This document shows, piece by piece, positions 36,016 through 45,221 of a DNA stretch of 64,000 bases. The notes beneath the pieces are model-generated. The model saw only the letters and a list, made by a program, of their open reading frames with translations. It was not told the DNA's origin and did no database searches. The position numbers and the translations under genes are program-made. The DNA comes from Planctomycetaceae bacterium (GTDB lineage Bacteria; Planctomycetota; Planctomycetia; Planctomycetales; Planctomycetaceae): assembly GCA_020638955.1 (NCBI GenBank), contig JACKHO010000003.1, positions 496,001-560,000 on the forward strand. The letters run 5' to 3'. How positions within the stretch are numbered: the stretch's first letter is position 1; the number at the start of each line of letters is the position of its first letter.

Positions 36016-36357
36016 TCACGCCTTCTTCACAAACTCCGACTTCAGTTTCATTGCACCAATGCCCGGGACTTTGCAGTCGATGTTGTGGTCGCCGTCGACG
36101 AGTCTGATGTTCTTGACCTTGGTTCCCACTTTGACGACCGACGACGAACCTTTGACCTTCAGGTCTTTGATGACCGAGACATCATCACCGTCGCTCAGCA
36201 GCGTGCCGTTGGCGTCACGGACGACCAGACCATCGGTCGAGCCGCCGCCGTCAGCCGCTGGCGACCATTCATGTCCGCATTCGGGGCAGACCAGCAAATC
36301 GCGGTCTTCGTAGGTGAAGGTCGAGGCACATTCGGGGCAGGGGGGAAGTTCGCTCAT
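36016..36357 (-). CDS. yjdM: PhnA/YjdM-type zinc-ribbon protein
   Basis: 113 residues. An N-terminal zinc ribbon with CPECASTFTYEDRDLLVCPEC is followed by SDGDDVSVIKDLKVKGSSS and VKNIRLVDGDHNIDCK, the pattern of PhnA (YjdM). Historically linked with alkylphosphonate metabolism, but YjdM is not required for it; its real function is unclear. The stop lies 12 bp from the stop of the disrupted secreted-protein gene (convergent). Confidence 0.92.
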   Translation of the reverse strand: MSELPPCPECASTFTYEDRDLLVCPECGHEWSPAADGGGSTDGLVVRDANGTLLSDGDDVSVIKDLKVKGSSSVVKVGTKVKNIRLVDGDHNIDCKVPGIGAMKLKSEFVKKA

Positions 36358-36511
36358 GGTCTGGTTTTGTGGTTTCGTTGATTCGTCTGCTGCGAGGGAT
36401 CATCACCCGGCGTGGAACGTGGTGATGAATTCCACGCAGGGTACCGGGCATCACATGGAACGACCACCCCGCAGTTTGATCATTTCCAGATGCGTTTGAT
36501 ACATGTTAGTA

Positions 36512-36545
36512 CATCTTCTCCCCCCATTCTTGGGGGGAGAAGATG
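36512..36545. repeat. Perfect 14-bp hairpin
   Basis: CATCTTCTCCCCCC and GGGGGGAGAAGATG are perfect 14-bp arms around ATTCTT. No T-tract follows, so it is not a typical terminator. Similar GATGAGGGGG and CCCCCTCACC sequences are present within the next 80 bp, part of a repeat-rich gap between yjdM and IS4 copy 2. Confidence 0.6.
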
Positions 36546-36627
36546 GCCGACAGGCCAGATGAGGGGGGCCAAACGTTGCCAGTGCTTTTAGTCCTCGGAA
36601 ATCGCCCCCTCACCCTGCCCTCTCCCC

Positions 36628-37906
36628 CAATACTGTTCGGCACGTTTTTTGCGCCAGGTGATTGATGGGATATACCTTCTGCTTCTGAGGTTTCAAGCTC
36701 ATGGAGGCAGGCGATGGGACGGAAGAGTCGGAAGGGTGTCGAGAAGACCACGAAATTGCAGGGGCTGAAGTATTTCCAACTGATTGACGACCTGTTGGCA
36801 GGGCTGCGTGGACAGGCGACGGCGCGTGACAAGGCAGGAAATCGACAGTTGTTCTGCGATCAGTATATCGCACTGTTGCTGCTCTATTTCTTTAATCCGA
36901 CGGTCACCAGTTTGCGTGGGCTGCAGAAGTTCACCACGCTCGAAAAAGTCCAGAAGCTGTGTGGCGTCAAACCGACATCGCTGGGATCGCTCAGTGAGGC
37001 GGCACGCGTGTTTGATCCGGCGGTGCTTGAACCGATTATTGCACAACTGGCAGCTCAAGCCCGGACATCACCCTCAGCTATGCCTCCCGCCCAACAGGCC
37101 GCACTGGCGGGACTAACGGCAGTCGATAGCAGCCTGCTCAAGGCGTTGCCCCGCATGGCCTGGGCACTCTGGCAAGATGCCGAACATCGAGCCATCAAAA
37201 TGCACGTGGCGTTTGGCGTGTTCGAGCAGGCACCGCTCGAAGTGGCGGTGACGCATGGCAACGGTGCAGAACGCGAACAATTGCGGAACATGGTTCAGCC
37301 CGGCGGGTTCTATGTGGCCGATCGGGGCTACGCGAACAACGCCATGTTTCGCGAATTTGATGCACAGAACGTGCGGTTTCTCATCCGGGTGCAGGAGAAC
37401 ACCACCTTCGAAGTCCAGGCAGAACAGCCACTCTCTGACGCAGATTCTCAGGCGGGTGTCGTTCGCGATTTGCTGGTGCGGCGACTGGGCACGGAAAAGC
37501 ACAACCGGCTACTGGAGGAACCATTGCGGATTGTCGAAATCCGGGGCACCGAACCAGACCAGGTTTGGATTCTGGCGACCAATGCCCGCGATTTGCCAGC
37601 GGAACTCATTGCGGTTGCGTACCGTTATCGCTGGCAAATCGAACTGTTCTTCCGCTGGCTGAAATGCGTGCTGGGTTGCCGACACCTGCTGAGTCACTGC
37701 GAATCGGGCGTGACGCTGCAGGTGTACGCCGCCGTCATCGCATCCCTGCTGATTAGCCTGTGGACCGGCAGCAAGCCCAGCAAACGGACTTGGGAAATGC
37801 TCTGCCACTACTTCAGCGGCTGGGCCACCCTGGAAGAACTCCACCAACACCTAAATCTCCCCTCACCCCGCGACCCACCACGCAAATCCTGAGCCGAACA
37901 GTATTG
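36628..37906 (+). mobile_element. IS4-family insertion sequence, copy 2
   Basis: 1279 bp, same inverted ends (CAATACTGTTCGGC) as copy 1. The 10-bp target duplication CCCTCTCCCC is at 36618-36627 and 37907-37916. It lies within a palindromic repeat, not in a gene. The sequences of copies 1 and 2 appear identical by eye along the transposase gene and ends. Confidence 0.95.
36714..37892 (+). CDS. IS4-family DDE transposase (copy 2)
   Basis: 392 residues, the same protein as copy 1: D1 in LTAVDSSLLKALPRMAW, D2 in VADRGYANNAMF, YREK signature YRYRWQIELFFRWLK. Intact. Confidence 0.95.
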   Translation: MGRKSRKGVEKTTKLQGLKYFQLIDDLLAGLRGQATARDKAGNRQLFCDQYIALLLLYFFNPTVTSLRGLQKFTTLEKVQKLCGVKPTSLGSLSEAARVFDPAVLEPIIAQLAAQARTSPSAMPPAQQAALAGLTAVDSSLLKALPRMAWALWQDAEHRAIKMHVAFGVFEQAPLEVAVTHGNGAEREQLRNMVQPGGFYVADRGYANNAMFREFDAQNVRFLIRVQENTTFEVQAEQPLSDADSQAGVVRDLLVRRLGTEKHNRLLEEPLRIVEIRGTEPDQVWILATNARDLPAELIAVAYRYRWQIELFFRWLKCVLGCRHLLSHCESGVTLQVYAAVIASLLISLWTGSKPSKRTWEMLCHYFSGWATLEELHQHLNLPSPRDPPRKS

Positions 37907-38101
37907 CCCTCTCCCCCGCAACGAATCCTTTACAAGATGGCCAAGTCCTTTGCGGGGGAGAGGGTGAGATCTTGCGGTGACCATTTGTGAGCTTGAAGCA
38001 CTCAATTCCCGCGAAACGCTTCCGGCGGTTGCATCAGGCTGGCGAGTCCGATACATCAGGTGGTGAAAGATCAAAACATCACACCCCAATTTGCTGCCAC
38101 C

Positions 38102-39256
38102 ATGTCAGACTCAGATTTCTCCCAGTTGGAATCAGCCAGTTCTCAGGGAACTTCGGCCCTGTTCGAGCAACTCGAATCGCTACTGCGGGAGAAGAAGGAC
38201 TACCACAAACTGTTCGACGCCCGCGTGCTGAAGAAAAAAGCGGAAATGGGATTGCCGCTGGCCCGTCCTTCGTCCCTGCAGGATGTCCCCGAAGACCACC
38301 GCAAAGAGGTCGAAGCGGTTTACGTCGAAGCCGCCCGAGAGGCTGGTGGGCTGTTTCTGGCGGAAGGGGACATTACGAACGCCTGGATGTATTTGCAGGT
38401 CATTCGTGAGCCAGAGAAGGTCAAGGAGACGTTGGACAAGCTGTCGATTGCTCCCGACGACTACGAACGCCTCGACCGAATGGTGCAAATCGCACTCTAC
38501 CAGGGCGTGCATCCTGTGAAGGGTGTCGAATGGATGCTCAAAGCCCACGGAATTTGCAGCACCATCACCACGCTCGATCAAGTCCTCCACACCCTCAATG
38601 CCGAGCAACGTGCTGAGTGTGCGAAGCTCATGGTCCGCACGCTGTACACTGACGTCGTCGACTCCGTCCGGCGTCACGTCGAAGCGCGCATGCCCATGCT
38701 CCCGCCCGATGAACCCCTCACTTCGCTCATCGCCGGCCGCGACTGGCTGTTCGAAGGGGGTAACTACCACATCGACGTGTCGCACCTGAATTCTGTCGTC
38801 CGTTTCTCCCGTTCTATTGAACCACCGGCCGACGAACTCGACCTGGCCCTGCAGCTCGCGGAATACGGATCAAAACTTGATCCTCAACTGCAGTACGGCG
38901 GTGATCCTCCCTTCGATGACTTCTATCCCGCCCACGCGAAATTCCTGAGTGTGCTGCTGGACCGGAATCGTGACAGCGCACTGCAGTATTTCCGGGACAA
39001 ACTCGACCAAGAACCAGATGAACAGGACAAGCCTGTACTGGCCTATGTACTGGTCGACTTACTCATGCGTTGCGAGAAACTCGACGAAGCCGTCGAAGTC
39101 GGAGCAAAGTACCTGTCACAACTCGGCGAAGAAGTCAGTATTTCCTTCGACGAACTCTGCCAGAAAGCCGGTCGCCTCGATGCTCTCCAGCAAGTCCGCA
39201 AAGACCAGGGAGATTTGGTGGGATTTGCCTCAGCATTGCTGCGAAAAAGCTCGTGA
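38102..39256 (+). CDS. Conserved hypothetical protein
   Basis: The start at 38102 (MSDSDFSQLE) is preferred over a GTG at 38060 since the upstream 14 residues are not like a conserved N-terminus; no strong ribosome site distinguishes them. About 384 residues, soluble, largely helical, with many Asp/Glu (for example DAAREAGGLFLAEGDITNAW-type region and LLDRNRDSALQYFRDKLDQ). It has general features of TPR-like helical repeats in the C-terminal half (EKLDEAVEVGAKYLSQL). No family is named. Confidence 0.7.
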   Translation: MSDSDFSQLESASSQGTSALFEQLESLLREKKDYHKLFDARVLKKKAEMGLPLARPSSLQDVPEDHRKEVEAVYVEAAREAGGLFLAEGDITNAWMYLQVIREPEKVKETLDKLSIAPDDYERLDRMVQIALYQGVHPVKGVEWMLKAHGICSTITTLDQVLHTLNAEQRAECAKLMVRTLYTDVVDSVRRHVEARMPMLPPDEPLTSLIAGRDWLFEGGNYHIDVSHLNSVVRFSRSIEPPADELDLALQLAEYGSKLDPQLQYGGDPPFDDFYPAHAKFLSVLLDRNRDSALQYFRDKLDQEPDEQDKPVLAYVLVDLLMRCEKLDEAVEVGAKYLSQLGEEVSISFDELCQKAGRLDALQQVRKDQGDLVGFASALLRKSS

Positions 39257-39336
39257 TTTCGTGCTGACGTATTCCGGCTTCTGAGTTGCTGCAATTCTGG
39301 CGACCATTACACTGGAGTGCCCCAAACAGGGTTTCA

Positions 39337-39484
39337 GTTGTAGGGTGCGTGGAGCAAGTCACCAATTATTGGTGGGTTGCGTCCGCAAGTCTGAGTTCAT
39401 TGAAATGGTGTGTCGCAATTCATAGCTGATGACTTGCGTAACGCACCACTTTTGATCAATGCGGACTTCACCCACCCTACAAAC
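39337..39484. repeat. MITE-like nested inverted-repeat element
   Basis: About 150 bp between genes. Ends are GTTGTAGGGTGCGTGGAGCA on the left and CACCCACCCTACAAAC on the right (imperfect inverted pair). Inside, GGTGGGTTGCGTCCGCAAGTC-type and GACTTGCGTAACGCACC again pair imperfectly, so the whole could form a long hairpin. No coding frame is supported. Confidence 0.5.
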
Positions 39485-39526
39485 GCTGATCAGTGATTTC
39501 AGAATCAAAACTCAGGAAAGTCGAAC

Positions 39527-39901
39527 ATGTCGACCCCAGAACAGGAATTGTTGGCCGTTAGTGAAAAGCTCCTCCAGTGCATCGATGGCGGTGACTGGGA
39601 CGGATACGCGGCGTTGTGTGATGAACAGCTGACATGCTTCGAAGCGGAGGCAAAAACGCATCTTGTGGTCGGCATGCCGTTCCACAAGTTCTATTTCGAC
39701 CTGCCACCCAGCGGACACAAGCAGCAGTCGACCATTGCTTCCCCACACATTAACGTCGTAGGCGATGTCGGGATTGTCTGCTACACGCGACTGGTGCAGC
39801 GGACGACGGACAATGGCCCCACCTCTTCGTCAGCGAATGAAACCCGCATTTGGCGGCGTGATGCCTCAGGCTGGAAACTCATCCACTGCCATCGTTCCTA
39901 G
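39527..39901 (+). CDS. SnoaL/CaMKII-association-domain-like protein
   Basis: 124 residues with the NTF2-like fold of the CaMKII association domain family: LLAVSEKLLQCIDGGDWDGY, LTCFEAEAKTHLVVGMPFHKF, and the C-terminal ETRIWRRDASGWKLIHCHRS. Such small proteins form dimers or larger assemblies with an open pocket; ligand or role unknown. No signal peptide. The rnc gene starts 32 bp further on the same strand, so co-transcription is possible. Confidence 0.85.
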   Translation: MSTPEQELLAVSEKLLQCIDGGDWDGYAALCDEQLTCFEAEAKTHLVVGMPFHKFYFDLPPSGHKQQSTIASPHINVVGDVGIVCYTRLVQRTTDNGPTSSSANETRIWRRDASGWKLIHCHRS

Positions 39902-39932
39902 TTTCCGCTTTCTGCATTGGCCTGTGCCCTTT

Positions 39933-40670
39933 ATGACTCGACCGTCAGACACCGTCCTGGACCTTACCGACGACATGCTCGCGGAGTTGGAACGGAAACT
40001 GGGCCACCAGTTTCAGGACCGCGAACTGTTGTTGCGGTGTCTGACGCACGCCTCGGCAGCCCGAACGCGTCTGGAGTCGAATGAGCGACTCGAATTCCTC
40101 GGTGACGCCATTCTCGGCTCCATTGTCTGCGAGGAACTGTTTCATCGTTATGGAAACAGCCCCGAGGGGGAACTGACCCGGATTAAGTCCGTCGTCGTCA
40201 GTCGGGCGTCCTGCGCAGATATTGTCACCGAACTCGGTCTCGACGAGTACCTTGTCGTTGGCAAGGGGATTTCGGTGAACCGGCATATCCCGCAGTCCGT
40301 ACTGGCCACTGTGTACGAAGCCCTCATTGGGGGCCTCGTGCTCGATGGCGGTTACGAAGTCGCGCGGGCGTTTATTCTGTCGACCATGGACGAACTCATT
40401 TCTGCGGCGGCGGAATCAGCAACAGGGGTCAACTTTAAAAGCCTGCTACAGCAGCAGGCTCAGAAAATGCTCGGCGAAACGCCCACTTATTGCGTTGAAG
40501 ACGAAAAAGGCCCTGACCACTCCAAGTGCTTCTGCGTCCACGCCGTCATTGGCAATCATGTCTATCCCAGCGCCTGGGGGAACAGCAAAAAAGCCGCCGA
40601 ACAGAAGGCCGCCGAAAACGCACTCGCCGTGTTGGAAGGCGAAGACCCACCCCACAGCGCCGCTGAATAG
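39933..40670 (+). CDS. rnc: Ribonuclease III
   Basis: Cleaves double-stranded RNA, including rRNA precursors. The RNase III signature NERLEFLGDAILGSIVCEELF and the earlier LLLRCLTHASAA are intact, as is EALIGGLVLDGGYEVAR. The C-terminal dsRNA-binding domain (GVNFKSLLQQQAQKMLGETP ... NSKKAAEQKAAENALAVLE) is complete. Start ATG 39933: the open frame extends far upstream, but residues before the ATG do not resemble the family. Length 245 is normal. Confidence 0.95.
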   Translation: MTRPSDTVLDLTDDMLAELERKLGHQFQDRELLLRCLTHASAARTRLESNERLEFLGDAILGSIVCEELFHRYGNSPEGELTRIKSVVVSRASCADIVTELGLDEYLVVGKGISVNRHIPQSVLATVYEALIGGLVLDGGYEVARAFILSTMDELISAAAESATGVNFKSLLQQQAQKMLGETPTYCVEDEKGPDHSKCFCVHAVIGNHVYPSAWGNSKKAAEQKAAENALAVLEGEDPPHSAAE

Positions 40671-40849
40671 TGCCGATTTTTAATCGGTTTACACTCACAT
40701 TGTGATCCATCAGCCATTCAGCCTCGGACCATTTTCTTGTCCGACCGCGATTACGTAGACAATACGGCAAGGGTGACACTCCTACGAGATTGCGAGTTCG
40801 CCTGTCTGACCGTCTCTCAAGTGAATCACTCAACGCCTTCCCAATACGA

Positions 40850-42193
40850 CTACGTGTATACGTTATCCCAAAGGTCGTCCAAGAGCTCGAATGCCTCAGG
40901 AATGGGGCATGCCGACCAGGTGTCGTTGCTCTTTCTGACGACATTCAGCCGCTGTGGTTTACTCGTTTGCCGACCGGCAAATCCTTCGAGTTGAGTCAGT
41001 GCAGAGGAAACATCGAAGTCGATAGTCGCGCCTTGGGAACCCAGCCATCCTTCGATGGCCTGATCCAATTCCGTCGCGGTCTGGTCGCCGCGCGTTAGTA
41101 AGAAATAGTACGCCAGCAGCATTTCCTTCGTCTCTTCTTCCTCAGCCAAATCGGTGAACGCACACAGGGCTCCACGATTGTTCTCCAGATTACGGAAGAA
41201 GAGGGTATCGGTGACGGTCTTCTGAAACTGAAGCTGTTTGAAAATGACTGCGTAATACTGATTAAACAACAGCGTGCCTAACACCGTCGCGATGGCAAAG
41301 GTCGCTGCCAATACCGGCATAATGTCGTTGACGTCCGACTCCTTGGTTCCAGTCCACGCAAGGGCCGAGTCGCGTCCCAGCGTGTAGAACAACAGAGCCC
41401 CTGCGATGACCATCATTTGCGGTGCAAGTTTGGCAAACGCTCCTAAAACCGCTGCTGCCGCGGGCACGCCCACAACGAGTTTGTCGAACCAGTTCATGCC
41501 GATGACGACATTCGGAAACAGCAACTCCAAATCCATTTGCGGGATGTCTTTGTAGTGGAAAATGTATGCCTTGCCCGGCGTAAAATTCATACTCGCCACC
41601 TGCAGGGCAGAAGTATTGGACCTGCGGTTTTTGAAGTACTCCTCATTCTTGAATCGAACGAGAATGGCGACACGATGGTAAACCGGCACGTCAACTTCCG
41701 AGTCGAAGACGTACCATTTCTTCGTTTTGATTTTCTGAGTCGACCTGCCGCGATAGCACACAATGAGTTCTTCAAAGTCCTCGAGATTCACATCAGTACT
41801 GACGTGGACCCAGGTTTCCTCTTTCAACGCGCGGTCAATATCCTCATCGCTCAACTCCGTGTAACTCATCCGCTGCAGCATACTGCGGAAAGCGTCGGAC
41901 AATTCCTTCGCCTTCGCTTCCGTGGGGGACTTCCAGTCCGCAGACTGTGTCGTGGCTCGCTCAATGGCATCAGGGGTGAAGGGTGCGTAACAGCTCTTTA
42001 AGTGCTCCAGTTCTCCCTGCATTTCGAAGTGCTGGAGTGCCGAGAGAATGTTCGCAAACTCACGAAACTTCTGCGTGTCCTCCGCGGAAAGCCGATTCTC
42101 GGCCAGACACATTTCAATGATGTCCTGACGCCGAAACGGGATAAATGTTTCAAGCGTATTGGCTGATTGATTCAGTGCATCTGCGGACTGCAT
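40850..42193 (-). CDS. DUF3754 family membrane protein
   Basis: 447 residues. The N-terminus (FIPFRRQDIIEMCL) and the motif MNFTPGKAYIFHYKDIPQMDLELLFPN match DUF3754, a family also known from TMEM143-like eukaryotic proteins. Two central hydrophobic segments (LVVGVPAAAAVLGAFAKL; VLAATFAIATVLGTLLF) are membrane helices, and YKDIP-type residues lie just before them. The C-terminal third is soluble. Function unknown. The upstream 87 bp before the VTT-domain gene contains no obvious promoter. Confidence 0.85.
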   Translation of the reverse strand: MQSADALNQSANTLETFIPFRRQDIIEMCLAENRLSAEDTQKFREFANILSALQHFEMQGELEHLKSCYAPFTPDAIERATTQSADWKSPTEAKAKELSDAFRSMLQRMSYTELSDEDIDRALKEETWVHVSTDVNLEDFEELIVCYRGRSTQKIKTKKWYVFDSEVDVPVYHRVAILVRFKNEEYFKNRRSNTSALQVASMNFTPGKAYIFHYKDIPQMDLELLFPNVVIGMNWFDKLVVGVPAAAAVLGAFAKLAPQMMVIAGALLFYTLGRDSALAWTGTKESDVNDIMPVLAATFAIATVLGTLLFNQYYAVIFKQLQFQKTVTDTLFFRNLENNRGALCAFTDLAEEEETKEMLLAYYFLLTRGDQTATELDQAIEGWLGSQGATIDFDVSSALTQLEGFAGRQTSKPQRLNVVRKSNDTWSACPIPEAFELLDDLWDNVYT

Positions 42194-42280
42194 GTCACGT
42201 TGCTCTCTCAGAATCTCCTGCGGGATGTGTCACGGCGAAGAGCATCATAGCACGCAGGTCCCATTGCCCCGATGCGAGAA

Positions 42281-42967
42281 TCAGTTCGAATCAGCGACAA
42301 CTTCTTCGGCATGATTCTGATCCGATGACGGAACCTCGCCCGCCACAAAGTGCCGCACAAGGTACGTCAGCAGCAGGGGAATTAATATCGATCCAACGAG
42401 CGCCCACGTGGTGAGATTCTCGGCAGCCGCCCACTTCCCAAGTACGGCATAAATCAGCGCAATAGCGACGTTGGAGATGAGAATTGTGGGAAAGAACACG
42501 CGCCACGGCGTCTGCAGGGCACCTAGAAAGACAACGCATGCTTCGGCGAGAATTGGAAGTGGGCGGGTGACAAGGAGCAACCAAACGCTCCAGCGTTCCT
42601 GAAGTTTCGCCAGCCGGTTGATGTCCTCAGCGGTGGTGAACCATCTGAGTACTCGTGGCCCACCCCAGCGGGCCAGAGTGAATCCCAACAGCGAACCAAG
42701 TGTCATCCCGAGAAACGCGGCACAGGTTCCGAGAAGGATTCCTAACTGTGCCCCGGCATACGTGTTGACGGCACTGGACGGTACAGGCAGCAGAATGTCT
42801 GTCGCCAGCACGCCAACGATGACGGAGAAAAGTGTGGCTGGCGGCCACTTGAATTCTGTCCACTGCAGAACGGCCTGCTCAAATTCTTCTCCCAAAATGA
42901 GAAATGGGAGGCAGGGAACCGCCAAGATCAGGCAGGCAATGACGAAGTAGCGTACGAAGCGAGACAC
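42281..42967 (-). CDS. VTT/DedA-like membrane protein
   Basis: 228 residues with the SNARE-associated (VTT) domain: VIVGVLATDILLPVPSSAVNTYAGAQ, a conserved GxxLGxxLGFTLARWGG-type segment (LGMTLGSLLGFTLARWGG) and a C-terminal RPLPILAEACVVFLGAL with helices on both sides. VTT/DedA proteins are implicated in lipid handling and membrane transport. Six hydrophobic segments can be counted. Its stop precedes the DUF3754 gene by 87 bp on the same strand; order and orientation suggest they could be one transcript. Confidence 0.88.
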   Translation of the reverse strand: MSRFVRYFVIACLILAVPCLPFLILGEEFEQAVLQWTEFKWPPATLFSVIVGVLATDILLPVPSSAVNTYAGAQLGILLGTCAAFLGMTLGSLLGFTLARWGGPRVLRWFTTAEDINRLAKLQERWSVWLLLVTRPLPILAEACVVFLGALQTPWRVFFPTILISNVAIALIYAVLGKWAAAENLTTWALVGSILIPLLLTYLVRHFVAGEVPSSDQNHAEEVVADSN

Positions 42968-43072
42968 AAAGGAATCTCATTCCAGTTGTTGATGAAGTCG
43001 CTGGTAGAATACACAATTGTCATGTAGCTGCCCTGTCGCATTGACAGGACTTTCCCTTGAGGCGAGCCGTTC

Positions 43073-43498
43073 GTGGAAAAACAAATCTCAAATGCCGATC
43101 TGTTGGCCTACCTCGACGAAATGCTCACTGAGGAACGTTCTGCCGAGGTCGAGCAACTGCTGCGCGAAACGCCACAACTTCAGGAACGGCTCCTGGAACT
43201 CACACGCAATCGCGACACGGGGCAACGCTCCATTGGAGAAGTCTGGCGCCGCCATGGCTTGAGCTGCCCGTCACGCAGTGAGCTGACCAGTTACGTGTTG
43301 AGCATTCTCGAGCCAGCCAGGACCGACTACATCAAATTCCATCTTGATAATGTGGGATGCCGGGTGTGTCAGGCCAATTTGGACGATTTGAAGTCGCTGC
43401 AGCAAACGCTCACCGAGTCTCCCGAGAGTGAGACTCGCCGATCACGCTACTTCGAATCATCGGCGGGATTGCTCCGTTCGCAACGGGATGACGAGTAG
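43073..43498 (+). CDS. Small helical protein with Cys pair, unknown function
   Basis: 141 residues, read from a GTG start; a TTGAGGC purine site lies about 11 bases upstream. The sequence is mainly helical (ADLLAYLDEMLTEERSAEVE ... RETPQLQERLLEL), similar in style to anti-sigma factors, and has a later Cys pair in LDNVGCRVCQANLDD. No sigma factor gene lies beside it. It precedes the TPR lipoprotein gene with 161 bp between. Confidence 0.6.
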   Translation: MEKQISNADLLAYLDEMLTEERSAEVEQLLRETPQLQERLLELTRNRDTGQRSIGEVWRRHGLSCPSRSELTSYVLSILEPARTDYIKFHLDNVGCRVCQANLDDLKSLQQTLTESPESETRRSRYFESSAGLLRSQRDDE

Positions 43499-43659
43499 CC
43501 CTTGGGCCGCGCCGAAATCTGGAATTGACGCTGTTGGCCGTTTCGTCGTAAAAGCCTTTCGCAACCTCGGCGAATTGCTTCTCCGGTGGTGCGGTCGTGC
43601 GTGGATGCACGGCCTGAAAAAGGACATGATTTCGCCTGCCAATGGAATGGGATGGTGCG

Positions 43660-45126
43660 ATGCGACGGGATTACCTCGCCTGTTTAATGCTTGTATTGGC
43701 TGCCGGATGCGGCGGTGGTTCGGAGGAAACGGCAGAAAAGTCGGCTCCGGAATCAGCTCCTCAGGTGGCAGAGTCGACGACGCAAACTCCTGCAGCTCAG
43801 GCAACTCAAGAGTTTCCGCCGGTTGATCAACTCATCACGCTGGCTGAAGCCCAGTTGAAGAAACGCGATGCTCAGGCCGCATTGAATTCCCTGACCATGG
43901 CGATTGAACACTATCCCAAGGAAGTGGCACCATTTGTCAAACGGGGTGCATTACTGGCCGATGCGGGCCTGCTTCCTGCCGCCATCAAGGATTTGACGTC
44001 AGCCATCGAACTCGATCCTGACAATGCCAAGCTGCGGAATACACGCGGTTACTTCTTCTTGCTCTCCAAGAATTACGACTGGGCCTACAAAGATTTCAGC
44101 GACGCTGTCGGACGTGATTTGCAGTACCCCCAGCCATACAACAACCGTGGCCTGGTGCAAATCGCCAAGCAGGACTACGAAGCGGCCGTTAAAGAATTCG
44201 ATGCCGCTCTCGCCATCGACCCCAAGTATGTTGATGCACTGAACAACCGTGGCTTTGCTCTCATGCAGCTGGAACGGGTTGAGGAGTCACTCACGTCGTT
44301 CACCAAAGCCCTGGAACTCGATCCCAAGTACCTGAACGCTTTGAACAACCGTGGTCGTGCGTATCACAAGCTCGAACGGTTTGCGGAAGCAGTTGCCGAC
44401 TTCACAGCGGCTATCGACCTGAATCCTACAAACCTGCAGTACTATGCTCATCGTGCCGAAGCGAACCGTGGCTGGGGTCGCACACGCGAGTCCCGTCTCG
44501 ACCTGGATCACATCACCAGAATGCAGGAGCTGCGCCGCCTCGACGCCCGCATCCAGCAAAGTCCCGAAGAACCTAAGCTGTGGGTAGAACGCGGTGCACT
44601 GCTGACCACAGATGGACAAACCAAACAGGCCACCGCCTGCTTTGAACGCGCCTTGAAGTTCGACGAAAAATGCACCGAGGCCTGGATTGGACAAGCCCGT
44701 CTCGCGGCCCAAGCCGAACACTGGCAAAACGTATTGTCACACTGCGACGCCGCTTTGGCCATCACTCCTGGATTGCACGAAGCACTCTCACTTCGCGGCG
44801 ACGCCCACTACGCACTTGAGCACCTGGACCAGGCTTTGACCGACTACGCTGCCGCCCGCCGGATGGACTCTCACGTAGCCCAGGCGTACAAGCAGCGGGC
44901 CGATCGCTACCAGAAAGAAGGCAAAACCGATCTGGCGAACGCCGATTTACAAATCGCCGTCTCGTTTGATCGTAGCCTCGGCAACGGGGACGTCGTCCCC
45001 GCCTCAGCCAACGTCCCCGAACGCGCCCCGGCCCGTTTCCCCACCGCCGAAGAACTTCGCGAGTTCCAGGAAAAACAACGCGACGCCGAAGTGGTTCCAG
45101 CGGAACAGGAAACCGTTGTTGAATAA
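43660..45126 (+). CDS. TPR-repeat lipoprotein
   Basis: ATG 43660 is preferred because it places the lipoprotein signal (LMLVLAAGC, Cys about 17) at the N-terminus; another ATG lies 18 bp upstream. About 488 residues. A Ser/Glu/Pro-rich linker precedes at least nine tetratricopeptide repeats, for example ALNNRGRAYHKLERFAEAVA and AYKQRADRYQKEGKTDLANA, so it is a scaffold for protein contacts at the envelope. The C-terminal tail is Pro/Glu-rich. A strong terminator follows 52 bp after the stop. Function unknown. Confidence 0.85.
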   Translation: MRRDYLACLMLVLAAGCGGGSEETAEKSAPESAPQVAESTTQTPAAQATQEFPPVDQLITLAEAQLKKRDAQAALNSLTMAIEHYPKEVAPFVKRGALLADAGLLPAAIKDLTSAIELDPDNAKLRNTRGYFFLLSKNYDWAYKDFSDAVGRDLQYPQPYNNRGLVQIAKQDYEAAVKEFDAALAIDPKYVDALNNRGFALMQLERVEESLTSFTKALELDPKYLNALNNRGRAYHKLERFAEAVADFTAAIDLNPTNLQYYAHRAEANRGWGRTRESRLDLDHITRMQELRRLDARIQQSPEEPKLWVERGALLTTDGQTKQATACFERALKFDEKCTEAWIGQARLAAQAEHWQNVLSHCDAALAITPGLHEALSLRGDAHYALEHLDQALTDYAAARRMDSHVAQAYKQRADRYQKEGKTDLANADLQIAVSFDRSLGNGDVVPASANVPERAPARFPTAEELREFQEKQRDAEVVPAEQETVVE

Positions 45127-45177
45127 GTGACACTCGTGTTGACGCTCAACGGGCTGTGACATTGCGTCAAACTTCAT

Positions 45178-45221
45178 GCAGGACGCCGTGATCGTTACGA
45201 TTCACGGCGTCCTGCTTTTTT
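45178..45221 (+). terminator. Intrinsic terminator
   Basis: GCAGGACGCCGTGA and TCACGGCGTCCTGC form a perfect 14-bp stem around a 10-base loop, followed by TTTTTT. It lies just after the TPR lipoprotein gene. Confidence 0.88.

Larger units (their letters stand above)
36609..37968. repeat. Palindromic element split by IS4 copy 2
   Basis: Without the IS, CTCACCCTGCCCTCTCCCC (36609-36627) joins CGCAA and pairs with TTGCGGGGGAGAGGGTGAG (37950-37968), with a 5-base insert in the left arm. The IS landed inside the left arm. The type resembles dispersed, non-coding palindromes of other planctomycete intergenic regions. Confidence 0.55.
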
